Assembly (NCBI GenBank): GCA_002011235.1
Contig: MTMO01000007.1
Coordinates: forward strand, 40,804-104,803
From: Archaeoglobus sp. JdFR-27
Lineage (GTDB): Archaea; Halobacteriota; Archaeoglobi; Archaeoglobales; Archaeoglobaceae
Length of the DNA: 64,000 nucleotides
Direction: 5' to 3'
Position 1 is the stretch's first letter. Each line of letters opens with the position of its first letter. Below, piece after piece: positions 15,789 through 24,211 of this stretch. The notes beneath the pieces were generated by a model. That model searched no databases. It was not told the origin of the DNA and saw only the letters and a list, made by a program, of their open reading frames with translations. Both the position numbers and the translations under genes were made by a program.

Positions 15789-16745
15789 TTAATAACCCTT
15801 CTCTTTATCTACCACGTTTATCAGTTCTTCTCCCCTCAAGAATCTCCCAAGATTCTCCACAAAAATCGAGACAGCTCTATCCCAGTAGTAAGGTGTTGAG
15901 CCGGCAACGTGAGGTGTAATTATCACGTTTTCCATTTCCCAGAGCGGGGATGAAGGGGGTAGAGGTTCTTGGGAAAAGACGTCAAGCCCTGCCCCTCTTA
16001 TCCAACCCTCTCTCAAAGCTCTGATCAGAGCTTCCTCGTCAACCACACCACCTCTTGCGATGTTTATTAGATAAGCAGAGTTCTTCATAAGTCTCAGCTC
16101 CCTCTCTCCAATCAATTTCTCTGTCTCTTTTGTATGCGGAACACACAGAACTAGAAAGTCCGATTCTTTGAGAACCTCATCCAAGCCTTCAATGCCGTAA
16201 ACTCTGTCAACGTTGTCAACCTCTTCAGGAGTTCTTTTAATTCCAAGCACTTTCATTCCAAAGCACTTCCCTTTCCTCGCTACTTCCCTTCCAATCGAGC
16301 CGAGACCTATAATTCCAAGGGTTTTACCGTTGAGCTCGTCAAGCGGTTCAAACGGGAAGGGATGCCTCTTCTTCCAGAATTTTCTCCTCTTTTCTTCCAC
16401 GATCTCATTCAGTTTTCTTGAGAAAAACAATATTAATGCAAATACGTGGTCGGAAGCTTGGATTGAGTGAATGCCCTTTGTTGAGGTGACTATAACGTCG
16501 CTTTTCTTTACGTCCTCGATGAGGAGGGAATCCACTCCAACAAAGGGAGATTGAATCCATTTGAGCTTCTCCGCTCTTCTGAACATCTCTGGAGTTATTT
16601 TATTGCTGAAGAGAACTTCTGCATCCTTGACTTCTTTAAGTACTTCATCATGCTCGGTTGCTTTTACAGTGTCAATCCCTTCAACGCTTCGTATCTGCTT
16701 CATGTACTCTTCATCTAGTGGAAATGCTACCAGAACTTTAACCAT
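15789..16745 (-). CDS. D-isomer-specific 2-hydroxyacid dehydrogenase
   Basis: 318-residue NAD-dependent dehydrogenase interconverting 2-oxoacids and D-2-hydroxyacids. The Rossmann motif GLGSIGREVARKG lies near residue 145, and the catalytic Arg (NIARGGVVDEEAL), Glu (SQEPLPP) and His (TPHVAGSTP) are all in place. The length is standard. A TATA-like CTTTTTATTTT lies about 25 bases before the ATG, with a perfect 14-bp palindrome further upstream (16791-16804) that recurs before the por remnant, suggesting co-regulation with amino-acid breakdown. The exact oxoacid substrate cannot be told. Confidence 0.88.
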   Translation of the reverse strand: MVKVLVAFPLDEEYMKQIRSVEGIDTVKATEHDEVLKEVKDAEVLFSNKITPEMFRRAEKLKWIQSPFVGVDSLLIEDVKKSDVIVTSTKGIHSIQASDHVFALILFFSRKLNEIVEEKRRKFWKKRHPFPFEPLDELNGKTLGIIGLGSIGREVARKGKCFGMKVLGIKRTPEEVDNVDRVYGIEGLDEVLKESDFLVLCVPHTKETEKLIGERELRLMKNSAYLINIARGGVVDEEALIRALREGWIRGAGLDVFSQEPLPPSSPLWEMENVIITPHVAGSTPYYWDRAVSIFVENLGRFLRGEELINVVDKEKGY

Positions 16746-16790
16746 GCCCTCAAATTTATCTCCAAAATAAAAAGTTTTCTGGCGAATTTT

Positions 16791-16804
16791 TCGATCATGA
16801 TCGA
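16791..16804. promoter_or_regulatory. Perfect 14-bp palindrome, candidate operator
   Basis: TCGATCATGATCGA reads identically on both strands. It lies upstream of the TATA-like element of the 2-hydroxyacid dehydrogenase gene, the position expected for an archaeal activator. Eleven bases (TCGATCATGAT) recur exactly in the inverted repeat at 20238-20257. Confidence 0.5.
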
Positions 16805-16867
16805 TAGAATGCCTGTAGATAGCAAAAAAACTGTGACAATAATCAAAAATAATAAAGAAAGGTATTC

Positions 16868-16969
16868 CTAAAGTCCTTTGGATTTCATAGCTATTCTCAG
16901 GAAATAAAACAGGCCTCCGTAGAGTACCACAAATCCAAATATTCCCATACCAATGCTCTCAGCTGACAT
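16868..16969 (-). CDS. NSS transporter small subunit (MetS-like, 33 residues)
   Basis: A 33-residue single-span membrane protein: polar start (MSAESIG), hydrophobic helix (MGIFGFVVLYGGLFYFL) and basic tail (RIAMKSKGL). Its ATG overlaps the stop of the NSS transporter gene by one base (TGATG), and an AGGTGGAGTG sequence just upstream can bind the ribosome. Short one-helix subunits of this form, with the GG-L motif in the helix, accompany NSS methionine/alanine importers such as MetPS and are needed for activity. Assignment rests on position and shape. Confidence 0.75.
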   Translation of the reverse strand: MSAESIGMGIFGFVVLYGGLFYFLRIAMKSKGL

Positions 16970-18435
16970 CACTCCACCTCCGCCTGCTTAGCAGATAGTA
17001 CTGCTGAAACTACCATTCCACCCAGTATTATAACCAGACCGAGACCGAGAGCACTGATAGGATAACCACTGTATGGAGCATCCAGATTGGATTTGATGTC
17101 AAACAACAGCAACACTACCAGTACAAGTGGTGTGATCACTTTAATGCTCACATCCCACCATGGTCCAGCATTAACCTCTGAATTCCTGTTCACCCACTCC
17201 TTAATCTTGTCAGCTCCAAAAATCCATCCTATGGCCACTGCTTCTAGCAAACCCACCAACACAAGCCCGTAAGTGTTTATAAAGTGGTCGACGATGTCCA
17301 GCCAGTACAATCCACCTTTCGTCGCATATATCAAGCTTCCAAGGAATCCTACAGCAACTGTTATGTTCACAGCCTTCTTCCTCTCCAGTCCAAATTTATC
17401 CATCAGTGAAGCAGCAAAGGCTTCAACAAGCGAGATAGAGGAGGAAAGCCCGGCCACAACCAGAGCTAGGAAGAAGACAACTGCTGTAAATACCTTTAAT
17501 GCTGGAAGCATACTTATTGCTTTAGGAAACACGACAAAGGCGAGTCCTATACTCTGAGCAACCACGTCTCCAATCCCCTGTCCCGTTGCCTGTGCCATGT
17601 AGCCGAGAGTTCCAAAAACCGCAAAGCCTACCAGAAAGCTGAAGGCACAGTTTGCAAAGCTGACTATGAATGCGTTGTTTACGACATCACTGTCCTCAGG
17701 CAAATAGCTGGCGTAGGCAATCATTATACCCATTCCAAGGCTCAGAGTGAAAAATATCTGCCCATATGCAGCAAGCCAGACGCTGTAGTCTGTTAATCTG
17801 CTGAAGTCCGGTTTGAGATACCAGTCTATGCCCCCCCATGCACCAGGGAGCGTGACACCTCTGATAACCAGTATGATTGCTAAAATCCAGAGTAAAGGCA
17901 TGAAGATCATGTTTGCCTTTTCTATCCCTTTCTTAACACCACCAACGTCTATGAACCAGTTGATTAACCATATGACGACGACACCTACAAGTACCTCTAG
18001 CGAAAATCCGCCGAGCTGCCATGGTGAATCAGTAAGTTGTAAAACATTACCGAAGAAGTACGCCTTTGTGTCTTCTCCCCACGCCAGCGTGAAGGATTTA
18101 AAGACGTAAACGAATGCCCAACTTATAACGACAACATAGTACATTGTTATAATAAGGCCACCCACAACAGCCCACCAGCCAATCCATTCGAAACGCCTGT
18201 TTCCTTTCCTCATTGACATCGGAGCAGAGCCCCTGAATTTGTCACCCAGACCAAATTCCAGAACCATCAAGGCTATACCTGCTGTAAACAACGCAACAAA
18301 ATATGGGATTAAGAAAGCCCCGCCACCATTGCTGTACACCAAGTAGTTAAACCTCCAAATATTACCCAAACCTATTGCAGAACCAACGGCTGCAAGTATA
18401 AACCCCAATCTACTTCCCCAAAGCTCCCTTACCAC
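16969..18435 (-). CDS. Sodium-dependent transporter, NSS (SNF) family
   Basis: 488-residue LeuT-fold sodium:amino-acid symporter. The N-terminal WGSRLGFILAAVGSAIGLGNIWRFNYL block carries the Na+/substrate unwound helix 1 region characteristic of the family, and about 12 membrane segments follow. Start is GTG 18435, placed four to five bases after AGGAGGTGA. It is 40 bases from the dehydrogenase pseudogene upstream and overlaps the small subunit downstream, so amino-acid import was coupled to deamination. A 7-bp-arm inverted repeat at 18450-18467 lies in the leader. Confidence 0.92.
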   Translation of the reverse strand: MVRELWGSRLGFILAAVGSAIGLGNIWRFNYLVYSNGGGAFLIPYFVALFTAGIALMVLEFGLGDKFRGSAPMSMRKGNRRFEWIGWWAVVGGLIITMYYVVVISWAFVYVFKSFTLAWGEDTKAYFFGNVLQLTDSPWQLGGFSLEVLVGVVVIWLINWFIDVGGVKKGIEKANMIFMPLLWILAIILVIRGVTLPGAWGGIDWYLKPDFSRLTDYSVWLAAYGQIFFTLSLGMGIMIAYASYLPEDSDVVNNAFIVSFANCAFSFLVGFAVFGTLGYMAQATGQGIGDVVAQSIGLAFVVFPKAISMLPALKVFTAVVFFLALVVAGLSSSISLVEAFAASLMDKFGLERKKAVNITVAVGFLGSLIYATKGGLYWLDIVDHFINTYGLVLVGLLEAVAIGWIFGADKIKEWVNRNSEVNAGPWWDVSIKVITPLVLVVLLLFDIKSNLDAPYSGYPISALGLGLVIILGGMVVSAVLSAKQAEVE

Positions 18436-18449
18436 GACATCACCTCCTA

Positions 18450-18467
18450 AAACACAAATATGTGTTT
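18450..18467. repeat. Inverted repeat between dehydrogenase pseudogene and NSS gene
   Basis: AAACACA-AATA-TGTGTTT, perfect 7-bp arms with a 4-base loop, just upstream of the NSS ribosome binding site. It may be an operator half-site pair or a weak hairpin within the operon. Confidence 0.4.
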
Positions 18468-18475
18468 AAGATGCT

Positions 18476-19511
18476 TCAACCTCCAATTCGCTCTATAACC
18501 CATATTTCGGCAGCTTTGTGCGTTGAAACGTGCCTGCCCGAGCTATCAAGTATGTTCTCCGAAATTCTGAGGACTTCCTTCAACCTCTCACCAACCCGCT
18601 CAACCTCTCTAAAAAATATTTTCTTTAGATAACTTTCCATATTGAAGTTTATGTGCAACAGCGATAAGCCCTCCAGCATTAATTATGTAGTCTGGAGCGT
18701 AAAGAATTCTCATCTCAGCCAGTAGGTCTCCATGTTTCTCACTCTCCAGCTGATTGTTCGCTCCTCCTGCTATAATCCTGCATTTCAGCCTCTTTATCGT
18801 GCTGTCGTTTATTACGCCTCCAAGAGCACAGGGAGAGAAGACATCGCATTCAACAGAGTATATCCTGCTCGGCTCAACGTATTCTGCACCCATTTTCAGA
18901 AATCTCTTCGCTTTATCCTTGTCAATGTCCGTCACAGTAACTTTCGCACCACTTTCAAAAAGGAGTCTCACAAGCTCTCCACCTACCTTCCCAAGTCCCT
19001 GCACAGCCACATGTATGTCCTCAACACTTTTATCTCCATAGACATGCTCAAGGCAGGCTTTTATACCACGATATACGCCATAGGCGGTAAATGGAGAGGG
19101 ATCCAGCTTTGTACCTACTACATACTCTGTTTCAGTTCTGATGATCTTCATGTCTTGAACAGTTGTACCCACATCCTCTGCCGTGATAAAGCGACCGCCG
19201 AGTGACTGGATGAATCGCCCGTATGTTTGTAGCAGAGCTTCGCTTTTCACCTTTCCGGGATCGCCGATTATTACCGCCTTTCCTCCACCAAGGTTGAGAC
19301 CGGCTGCTGCAGCTTTGAGTGTCATTGCCTTCGCAAGCCTTAGAACATCTTTCAGTGCCTCAACCTCACTTCTGTAGTTCCAGATCCTCGTTCCGCCAAG
19401 AGCTGGGCCGAGTGTGGTGTCGTGTATGGCCACTATTACCTTGAGGTTGTTAGCCTTGTCCTGAGAGAAGACTACCTCTTCAAAGTCTTCTTTCTCCATT
19501 ATCTCAAACAT
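18476..19511 (-). pseudogene. Leu/Phe/Glu-type amino-acid dehydrogenase, frameshifted near its C-terminus
   Basis: NAD-dependent oxidative deaminase of the leucine/valine/phenylalanine dehydrogenase group. Visible motifs: DTTLGPALGGTR, the catalytic-lysine block NLGGGKAVIIGDP, GLGKVGGELVR in the Rossmann fold, and YIINAGGLIAVA. After that last motif the frame changes within GTTGCACATAAAC (about 18648-18658) and ends early at 18609. The missing C-terminal helices continue in another frame (SYLKKIFFREVERVGERLKE to THKAAEIWVIERIGG), stopping at 18476. About 350 residues would be made if joined, the usual length. ATG 19511 (MFEIMEKEDFEE) matches the family start; the frame also opens at 19532. 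A sequencing indel is possible. Confidence 0.8.
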
Positions 19512-19562
19512 GTAGCTTTGCTGAAGCAGCATCCGGCTCGCCCCCTACAAGAAATTCGGCTC

Positions 19563-20199
19563 TCAGACGTGTCCACCTTTCCTGGATATACTCCTTAATT
19601 TTGCAATATCTCCCTCAGAAAGGTGACTGAATCTCTCCTGAGCGAAAAGATACTCCTCAACATTCTTCATCTTCCTTCTACCTTCAGCTATGGCTTTGCT
19701 AAAACCCGTCAGCCTGAAATGTCTGTCATCACACTCATACAAAATCCACATACCCGTCTGAACAGCAAGCTTCCCTATTTTCACAGTCTCATCCATGGGA
19801 TGTCTCCATCCAGGAGGGCATGGTGAGAGAATCTCAATATATCTGAAACTTTCCAGATCCTTTGCTCTCTTTACCTTATAGTAAAGGGTCATCAAGTAAC
19901 TTGCTGAGGTTGTGGCTACGTATGGAATTCCGTGGGCCAGCATTAGCTCTGCAACATCCTTCCTGTGCTCCTTCTTCCCAGTCCACGTTGTTGTTGTCCA
20001 CGCTCCACAGACTTGGCTTCTCTCTCGTATTGATTCGTCAGAGGTTCTTGTAAATGTCATCACAAGCGCACCTCTCCTTTCTGCTCCAAAAAGTATTGAC
20101 TGCACCTCAAAGCCACCCCAATATATTCCTCTATAAATATCTTCGACGCAGTTATTGCACCCTGCTCACCTCTTCCGTAAACCTGATTTCACATTTCAT
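19563..20199 (-). pseudogene. Chimeric remnant of a 2-oxoacid:ferredoxin oxidoreductase operon (gamma N-terminus fused to beta C-terminus)
   Basis: The ATG at 20199 begins MKCEIRF; after losing one base (TTTACGGAAGA for TTTCACGGAAGA) another frame gives GRGEQGAITASKIFIEE, the gamma-subunit start. A second frame shift leads into GGFEVQSILFGAERRGALVM and TFTRTSDESIRERSQV, still gamma. At about 20009 the protein jumps to CGAWTTTTWTGKKEHRKDVA and IPYVATTSASY, ending in SPCPPGWRHP and RLTGFSKAI: the C-terminal third of the TPP-binding beta subunit. In archaea the order is gamma-delta-alpha-beta, so one in-frame deletion of roughly 2-3 kb removed the middle. The TPP motif GDG and ferredoxin-like delta subunit are gone; the enzyme cannot work. 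Confidence 0.8.
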
Positions 20200-20225
20200 A
20201 TCCACAATAATTAATCAGTTGAAAA

Positions 20226-20257
20226 CCTATATAACACAACAATCGATCATGATTGTT
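20226..20257 (-). promoter_or_regulatory. TATA element and inverted repeat upstream of the por remnant
   Basis: Minus-strand GTTATATAGG (20226-20235) sits about 31 bases before ATG 20199. Directly upstream is AACAATC-GATCAT-GATTGTT (20238-20257), an inverted repeat with 7-bp arms whose core TCGATCATGAT is identical to the palindrome at 16791. The arrangement is that of an archaeal activator site next to BRE/TATA. Confidence 0.5.
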
Positions 20258-20282
20258 TTTAAAATAGATTTTAATTAAAAAA

Positions 20283-21071
20283 TTATTCAAAATCCAAAAT
20301 TTTCGCACGTAATCTGGCGTATCTAAAAGATGTATCTATAAGATATGGCTCCCGATCTCGGATCTCTTCAACAAGACTGCGCATTATTTTAAATTCAGCC
20401 ATTCGAAGGTGATGTAGACACGTTGATTTTGTTACTCCAAACTTCTTCGCAAGCTCATCCACAGTTGTCCTTCTGGGCCACTCAAAGTAACCACTTTTGT
20501 AAGCTTCCAGAAGCACCCTCTTCTGCTTCATTGAAAGACTCTTGGAAATCACTCCGATTATGTCTTCGATTTCTTCATCTTCTAGTGACCTGAGATTAGA
20601 TATGCTCAGGACCTGAACCTCTATCCCCTCAAGTTTCCTCAACTTGTTGAGCGTTTCACTCATCTTTTCCTCATCAACCAAGATCGTCCAGTACTCATAT
20701 CCACCAGAAATGGATATTCTCATGGGCATAAATTCCAATGAAAATACATTATCATAAAACGTAGTCTGTGGAGCAAATCTAGCGTGGATGTCTGCTTCAA
20801 GATCTTTTTTACCTATTATATAAACATCATATGCGTAATCACTGTAGTTCTTGATGTCCTCTATAAAAACCCTGAGTGCCCCATAACTCTCAGAAATCAA
20901 GTGAAAGTTTGCTCTCACCTCTTTCCCCAGCTTGAATACACCTTTTGTGATCAAGCATACGTTGGGGTGGTCTTTCGTAGACTCAATTGACCAGCATCCG
21001 GGATGCCACAATTTTAGGGAGACTTTTTTGAGGTTCCTCATTTCACCGCCTTCAACACCATTATCAATCAT
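20283..21071 (-). CDS. Bacterio-opsin activator (HTH_10) type transcription regulator
   Basis: 262 residues. The C-terminal HTH_10 domain at about 175-230 reads LSMKQKRVLLEAYKSGYFEW, RRTTVDELAKKFGVTKST and CLHHLRMAEFKIM, the typical Bat-family DNA-binding helix set. The N-terminal 160 residues form a ligand-sensing alpha/beta domain without a recognised name, beginning KLWHPGCWSIESTKDHPNVC. It lies directly upstream of the por remnant on the same strand and is divergent from the hydantoin-like cluster across 470 bases, so it may control either. A TATA box at 21091-21100 fits a leaderless start at 21071. Confidence 0.82.
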   Translation of the reverse strand: MIDNGVEGGEMRNLKKVSLKLWHPGCWSIESTKDHPNVCLITKGVFKLGKEVRANFHLISESYGALRVFIEDIKNYSDYAYDVYIIGKKDLEADIHARFAPQTTFYDNVFSLEFMPMRISISGGYEYWTILVDEEKMSETLNKLRKLEGIEVQVLSISNLRSLEDEEIEDIIGVISKSLSMKQKRVLLEAYKSGYFEWPRRTTVDELAKKFGVTKSTCLHHLRMAEFKIMRSLVEEIRDREPYLIDTSFRYARLRAKILDFE

Positions 21072-21541
21072 TTAAGAGTTTAGTTTAATGTTATATAAAG
21101 CTAGTTTCGACTATGGTCTATTATTATTGCTAACCTTCCAGCAACCAGCCGCTTTATTATCCTCCTGCATTATCTTCCTGTAACCTTCTCCACACTCCCA
21201 GCTATTTCATAATACCATTTTCAAGAATTGTTGTCTAGGAATCCTCAAAAATAAAAAGATCAGTAAAAAACCAATTGGATAAATGCCTTTTTTGTTGAGG
21301 GTAAAGATAACATCGGTGTTTTTACATCACCAATGCAAAGTGTGATTTCCAAAAAATTAACTTTCAATCACTCTTCAATATTCCTGTTGAGCTGTTTGAT
21401 TCTAAATCGAGTTTTTGTTTATTAACTTTCCACACACATTCTTAGGCATAAAGTCATTTTTGAATTTAGAAAAATATTCCAATAAACTTTAAATAATATG
21501 AAAAAACATTTCACAAACTGACAGTAAAATGGAGGGATTTT
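21072..21541. other. Divergent intergenic control region
   Basis: About 470 bases with no gene. It holds the leaderless promoter of the Bat-type regulator (TATA 21091-21100, minus strand), an imperfect hairpin at about 21310-21336 (CATCGGTG facing CACCAATG), and the plus-strand promoter of the DUF917 gene (ACTTTAAATAATATG at 21486-21500) followed by a TGGAGGGA ribosome binding site. Confidence 0.5.
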
Positions 21542-22627
21542 GTGAGGAGCTTGGATAAAGAGGCCATTGAAAATCTGGCAGTAGGGGCAGCAATTCTTGG
21601 AACTGGTGGTGGAGGAGATCCATACATCGGGAAACTGACAGCAATTCAGGCTTTGGAAGAGGGATACGAGATAAACGTGGTGGATGTAGATGAGGTACCC
21701 AAAGATGTCCTTATCATCCCTTCAGCAGGAATGGGTACTCCAACTGTTATCGTTGAGAAACTTCCGAGAGGGACAGAAATTATCAACGCTTTCAAGGCTT
21801 TGGGAGAGTATCTGGGGAAAGAGGTGTATGCGACGATGCCAATAGAGGCAGGTGGCTTGAATTCCACTTTTCCACTGGCGGTTGGAGCAAAGATGGGGAT
21901 ACCGATCGTGGATGCCGATGGAATGGGAAGGGCATTTCCCGAGCTTCAGATGACAACTTTCCACATAAATGGCGTCACCGTAACACCTATGGCACTTGCG
22001 GATGAAAGAGACAACATCGTCCTTCTCAAAACGTGTGACAACTACTGGGCAGAGTGGATTGCCAGAGATATCACCATAAGGTTTGGAGGTACCGCATGGA
22101 TCGCATTGTATCCGATGACCGGCAAGGAGCTCAGAAAGGCTGCAATCCCTGGCACGTTGGGCCTAGCTGAAAGGCTTGGAGAGGCTGTGAGAGAGGCAAG
22201 AGAGAGAAGAGAGAACCCAATTGAGGCTGTTCTAAACGCTTCCCAAGGATTCGAGCTATTTAAAGGCAAAATCGTGGATGTCGAGAGAAGAACCACAGGA
22301 GGATTTGCGAGAGGCGTTGTAAAGATCGAGGGTTTCGATGAATATTCGGACAACACGCTTGAAGTTCACATCCAGAACGAGAACCTAGTTGCAATAAAAA
22401 ATGGAGATGTTGTGGCCAGCGTTCCAGATCTGATAACGATTCTCGATCTCGAAACTGCTGTGCCAATAACAACCGAGTCGGTGAAGTACGGCCAGAGATG
22501 CTTCGTCATCGGAATACCATGCAGTGAAATGTGGAGAACTGAGAAAGGCCTTGAGGTTGCAGGGCCAAAGTATTTCGGTTACGACGTTGAGTATAGACCT
22601 ATAGAGAAAATCATGGGGGAGGTTTGA
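21542..22627 (+). CDS. DUF917 family protein (S-methyl-thiohydantoin desulfurase-like), copy 1
   Basis: 361 residues of the DUF917/COG3535 family, found next to hydantoinase genes. N-terminal GAAILGTGGGGDPYIGKL is a glycine-rich phosphate-loop-like motif; VDADGMGRAFPELQMTTFHI is the most conserved block, near residue 125; the C-terminal domain has VPDLITILDLET and ends with a VAGPKYFGYD motif. Related domains act on thiohydantoin rings, but this archaeal type has no proven activity. GTG start with GGAGGGA upstream. Its stop overlaps the HyuA-like start (TGATG), indicating a paired function. A second copy lies at 28874. Confidence 0.88.
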   Translation: MRSLDKEAIENLAVGAAILGTGGGGDPYIGKLTAIQALEEGYEINVVDVDEVPKDVLIIPSAGMGTPTVIVEKLPRGTEIINAFKALGEYLGKEVYATMPIEAGGLNSTFPLAVGAKMGIPIVDADGMGRAFPELQMTTFHINGVTVTPMALADERDNIVLLKTCDNYWAEWIARDITIRFGGTAWIALYPMTGKELRKAAIPGTLGLAERLGEAVREARERRENPIEAVLNASQGFELFKGKIVDVERRTTGGFARGVVKIEGFDEYSDNTLEVHIQNENLVAIKNGDVVASVPDLITILDLETAVPITTESVKYGQRCFVIGIPCSEMWRTEKGLEVAGPKYFGYDVEYRPIEKIMGEV

Positions 22628-24180
22628 TGAGTTATAGGGTTGGTATCGATGTTGGAGGTACGAATACCGATGCGGTGATTGTTGACAAGGATAACAGAGC
22701 CATCGCCAAGATAAAGGTCGCGACGACAGAAGATGTCACTACAGGAATTTTGAATGCTCTGGAAGGTGTTCTGAAGGAGTCTGCCGTTGATACGTCTGAA
22801 ATAAAGTATGCGATGCTCGGCACCACCCACTGTACGAATGCTATTGTGGAAAGAAAGAATCTGGCAAAAGTTGGGATCATAAGGATAGGAAAGCCCGCAA
22901 CACTATCGATTAAACCACTGATATCCTGGCCGGAAGATTTGGTTAATGCCATCGGAGGTTACATGCACATTATCAGTGGAGGACATGAGTACGATGGACG
23001 AGAGCTGTCTCAACTCAACGAAGATGAGGTGAGAAGAGCTCTTCAGGATTTTAAGGAGAAGGGAGTAGAGACATTGGCGATCTCGGCCGTTTTCTCCCCG
23101 GTGAATAACGAGCATGAGATGAGAGTTGCTGAGATTGCAAGGGAGATTCTTGGCGATATTCCGATAACCCTTTCACACGAGATTGGCAGCATAGGACTGC
23201 TGGAGAGGGAGAATGCAGCAGTGATAAATGCTGCGGTGGTTAAGGTTGCAAAGACTGCGATAAAATCATTTGAAAATGCACTGGAAGAGAAAGGAATCGA
23301 TGCAAGGCTGTACATAACACAGAATGATGGCACTCTGATGTCAGCAGAATATGCTTTGAGGTACCCTGTATTAACCATAGCCTCAGGACCCGCCAACAGT
23401 TTGAGGGGTGCTGCATTTTTGTCTGGGTTAAGAGATGGTATCGTCGTCGATGTTGGAGGTACAACCACCGATATCGGTGTTCTCGTTAACGGATTTCCAA
23501 GAGAGAGTTCGGTTGCCGTAGAGATAGGTGGTGTGAGAACGAATTTCAGAATGCCAGATTTAATTTCCATCGGACTTGGAGGGGGCAGCTTAGTAAGGTT
23601 TGAGAATGGCGTTAAGGTTGGCCCAGAAAGTGTTGGATACAGGTTGGAAAAAGAGGCCCTCGTTTTTGGTGGAGATAAACTAACCGCCACGGACATCGCA
23701 GTTTATCTGAAAAGAGCTGAGTTAGGAGATCCGTCGAAACTGAAGGATCTCGATGTCGAATTGGTGGAAAAAGCAGCAGAGAAGATGAAAACTATGGTCG
23801 AGGAGGCGATCGACAGGATGAAAACGAGCCCAGACCCGGTCCCAGTGATACTTGTCGGTGGTGGGAGCATACTCCTCCCAAATAGCTTGAAAGGTGCCTC
23901 CAAGGTTGTAAAGCCAGAGAACTTTGAGGTTGCCAATGCAATAGGAGCTGCAATCGCTCAGGTGAGCGGAGAGATCGACAAGGTGTTCTCGCTTGAAGAG
24001 AGGGGTAGGGAGGAGGTTCTCAAAGAGGCAAAGGAGATTGCCATGAAAGAAGCCATCAAAGCCGGAGCGGATCCGAATACTGTAGAAATAGTGGATGTAG
24101 ATGAGATCCCTCTTGCATACCTGCCAGGTAACGCAATAAGGATTAGGGCAAAGGCTGCAGGTTACCTGAAAATTTTGTGA
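22627..24180 (+). CDS. Hydantoinase/oxoprolinase family protein (HyuA-like)
   Basis: 517 residues with the actin/hexokinase-like ATPase fold: phosphate 1 motif YRVGIDVGGTNTDAVIVD at the N-terminus and phosphate 2 IVVDVGGTTTDIGVLVNG near residue 275. HyuA-type enzymes use ATP to open hydantoin or 5-oxoproline rings, normally with a HyuB partner. No HyuB gene exists here; instead the gene is translationally coupled to DUF917 on its 5' side, so DUF917 probably replaces HyuB. The frame opens with TTG at 22624 but ATG 22627 follows a GGGGGAGG site and is preferred. Cytosolic. Confidence 0.88.
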   Translation: MSYRVGIDVGGTNTDAVIVDKDNRAIAKIKVATTEDVTTGILNALEGVLKESAVDTSEIKYAMLGTTHCTNAIVERKNLAKVGIIRIGKPATLSIKPLISWPEDLVNAIGGYMHIISGGHEYDGRELSQLNEDEVRRALQDFKEKGVETLAISAVFSPVNNEHEMRVAEIAREILGDIPITLSHEIGSIGLLERENAAVINAAVVKVAKTAIKSFENALEEKGIDARLYITQNDGTLMSAEYALRYPVLTIASGPANSLRGAAFLSGLRDGIVVDVGGTTTDIGVLVNGFPRESSVAVEIGGVRTNFRMPDLISIGLGGGSLVRFENGVKVGPESVGYRLEKEALVFGGDKLTATDIAVYLKRAELGDPSKLKDLDVELVEKAAEKMKTMVEEAIDRMKTSPDPVPVILVGGGSILLPNSLKGASKVVKPENFEVANAIGAAIAQVSGEIDKVFSLEERGREEVLKEAKEIAMKEAIKAGADPNTVEIVDVDEIPLAYLPGNAIRIRAKAAGYLKIL

Positions 24181-24211
24181 TTTTGTAATTTATATTCCGG
24201 AGGTGTTTTAG

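Noticed and set aside
23043..23696. 217-codon minus-strand frame
   Set aside because: Antisense shadow of the HyuA-like gene; Ser/Pro/Thr-rich composition is typical of antisense frames here.
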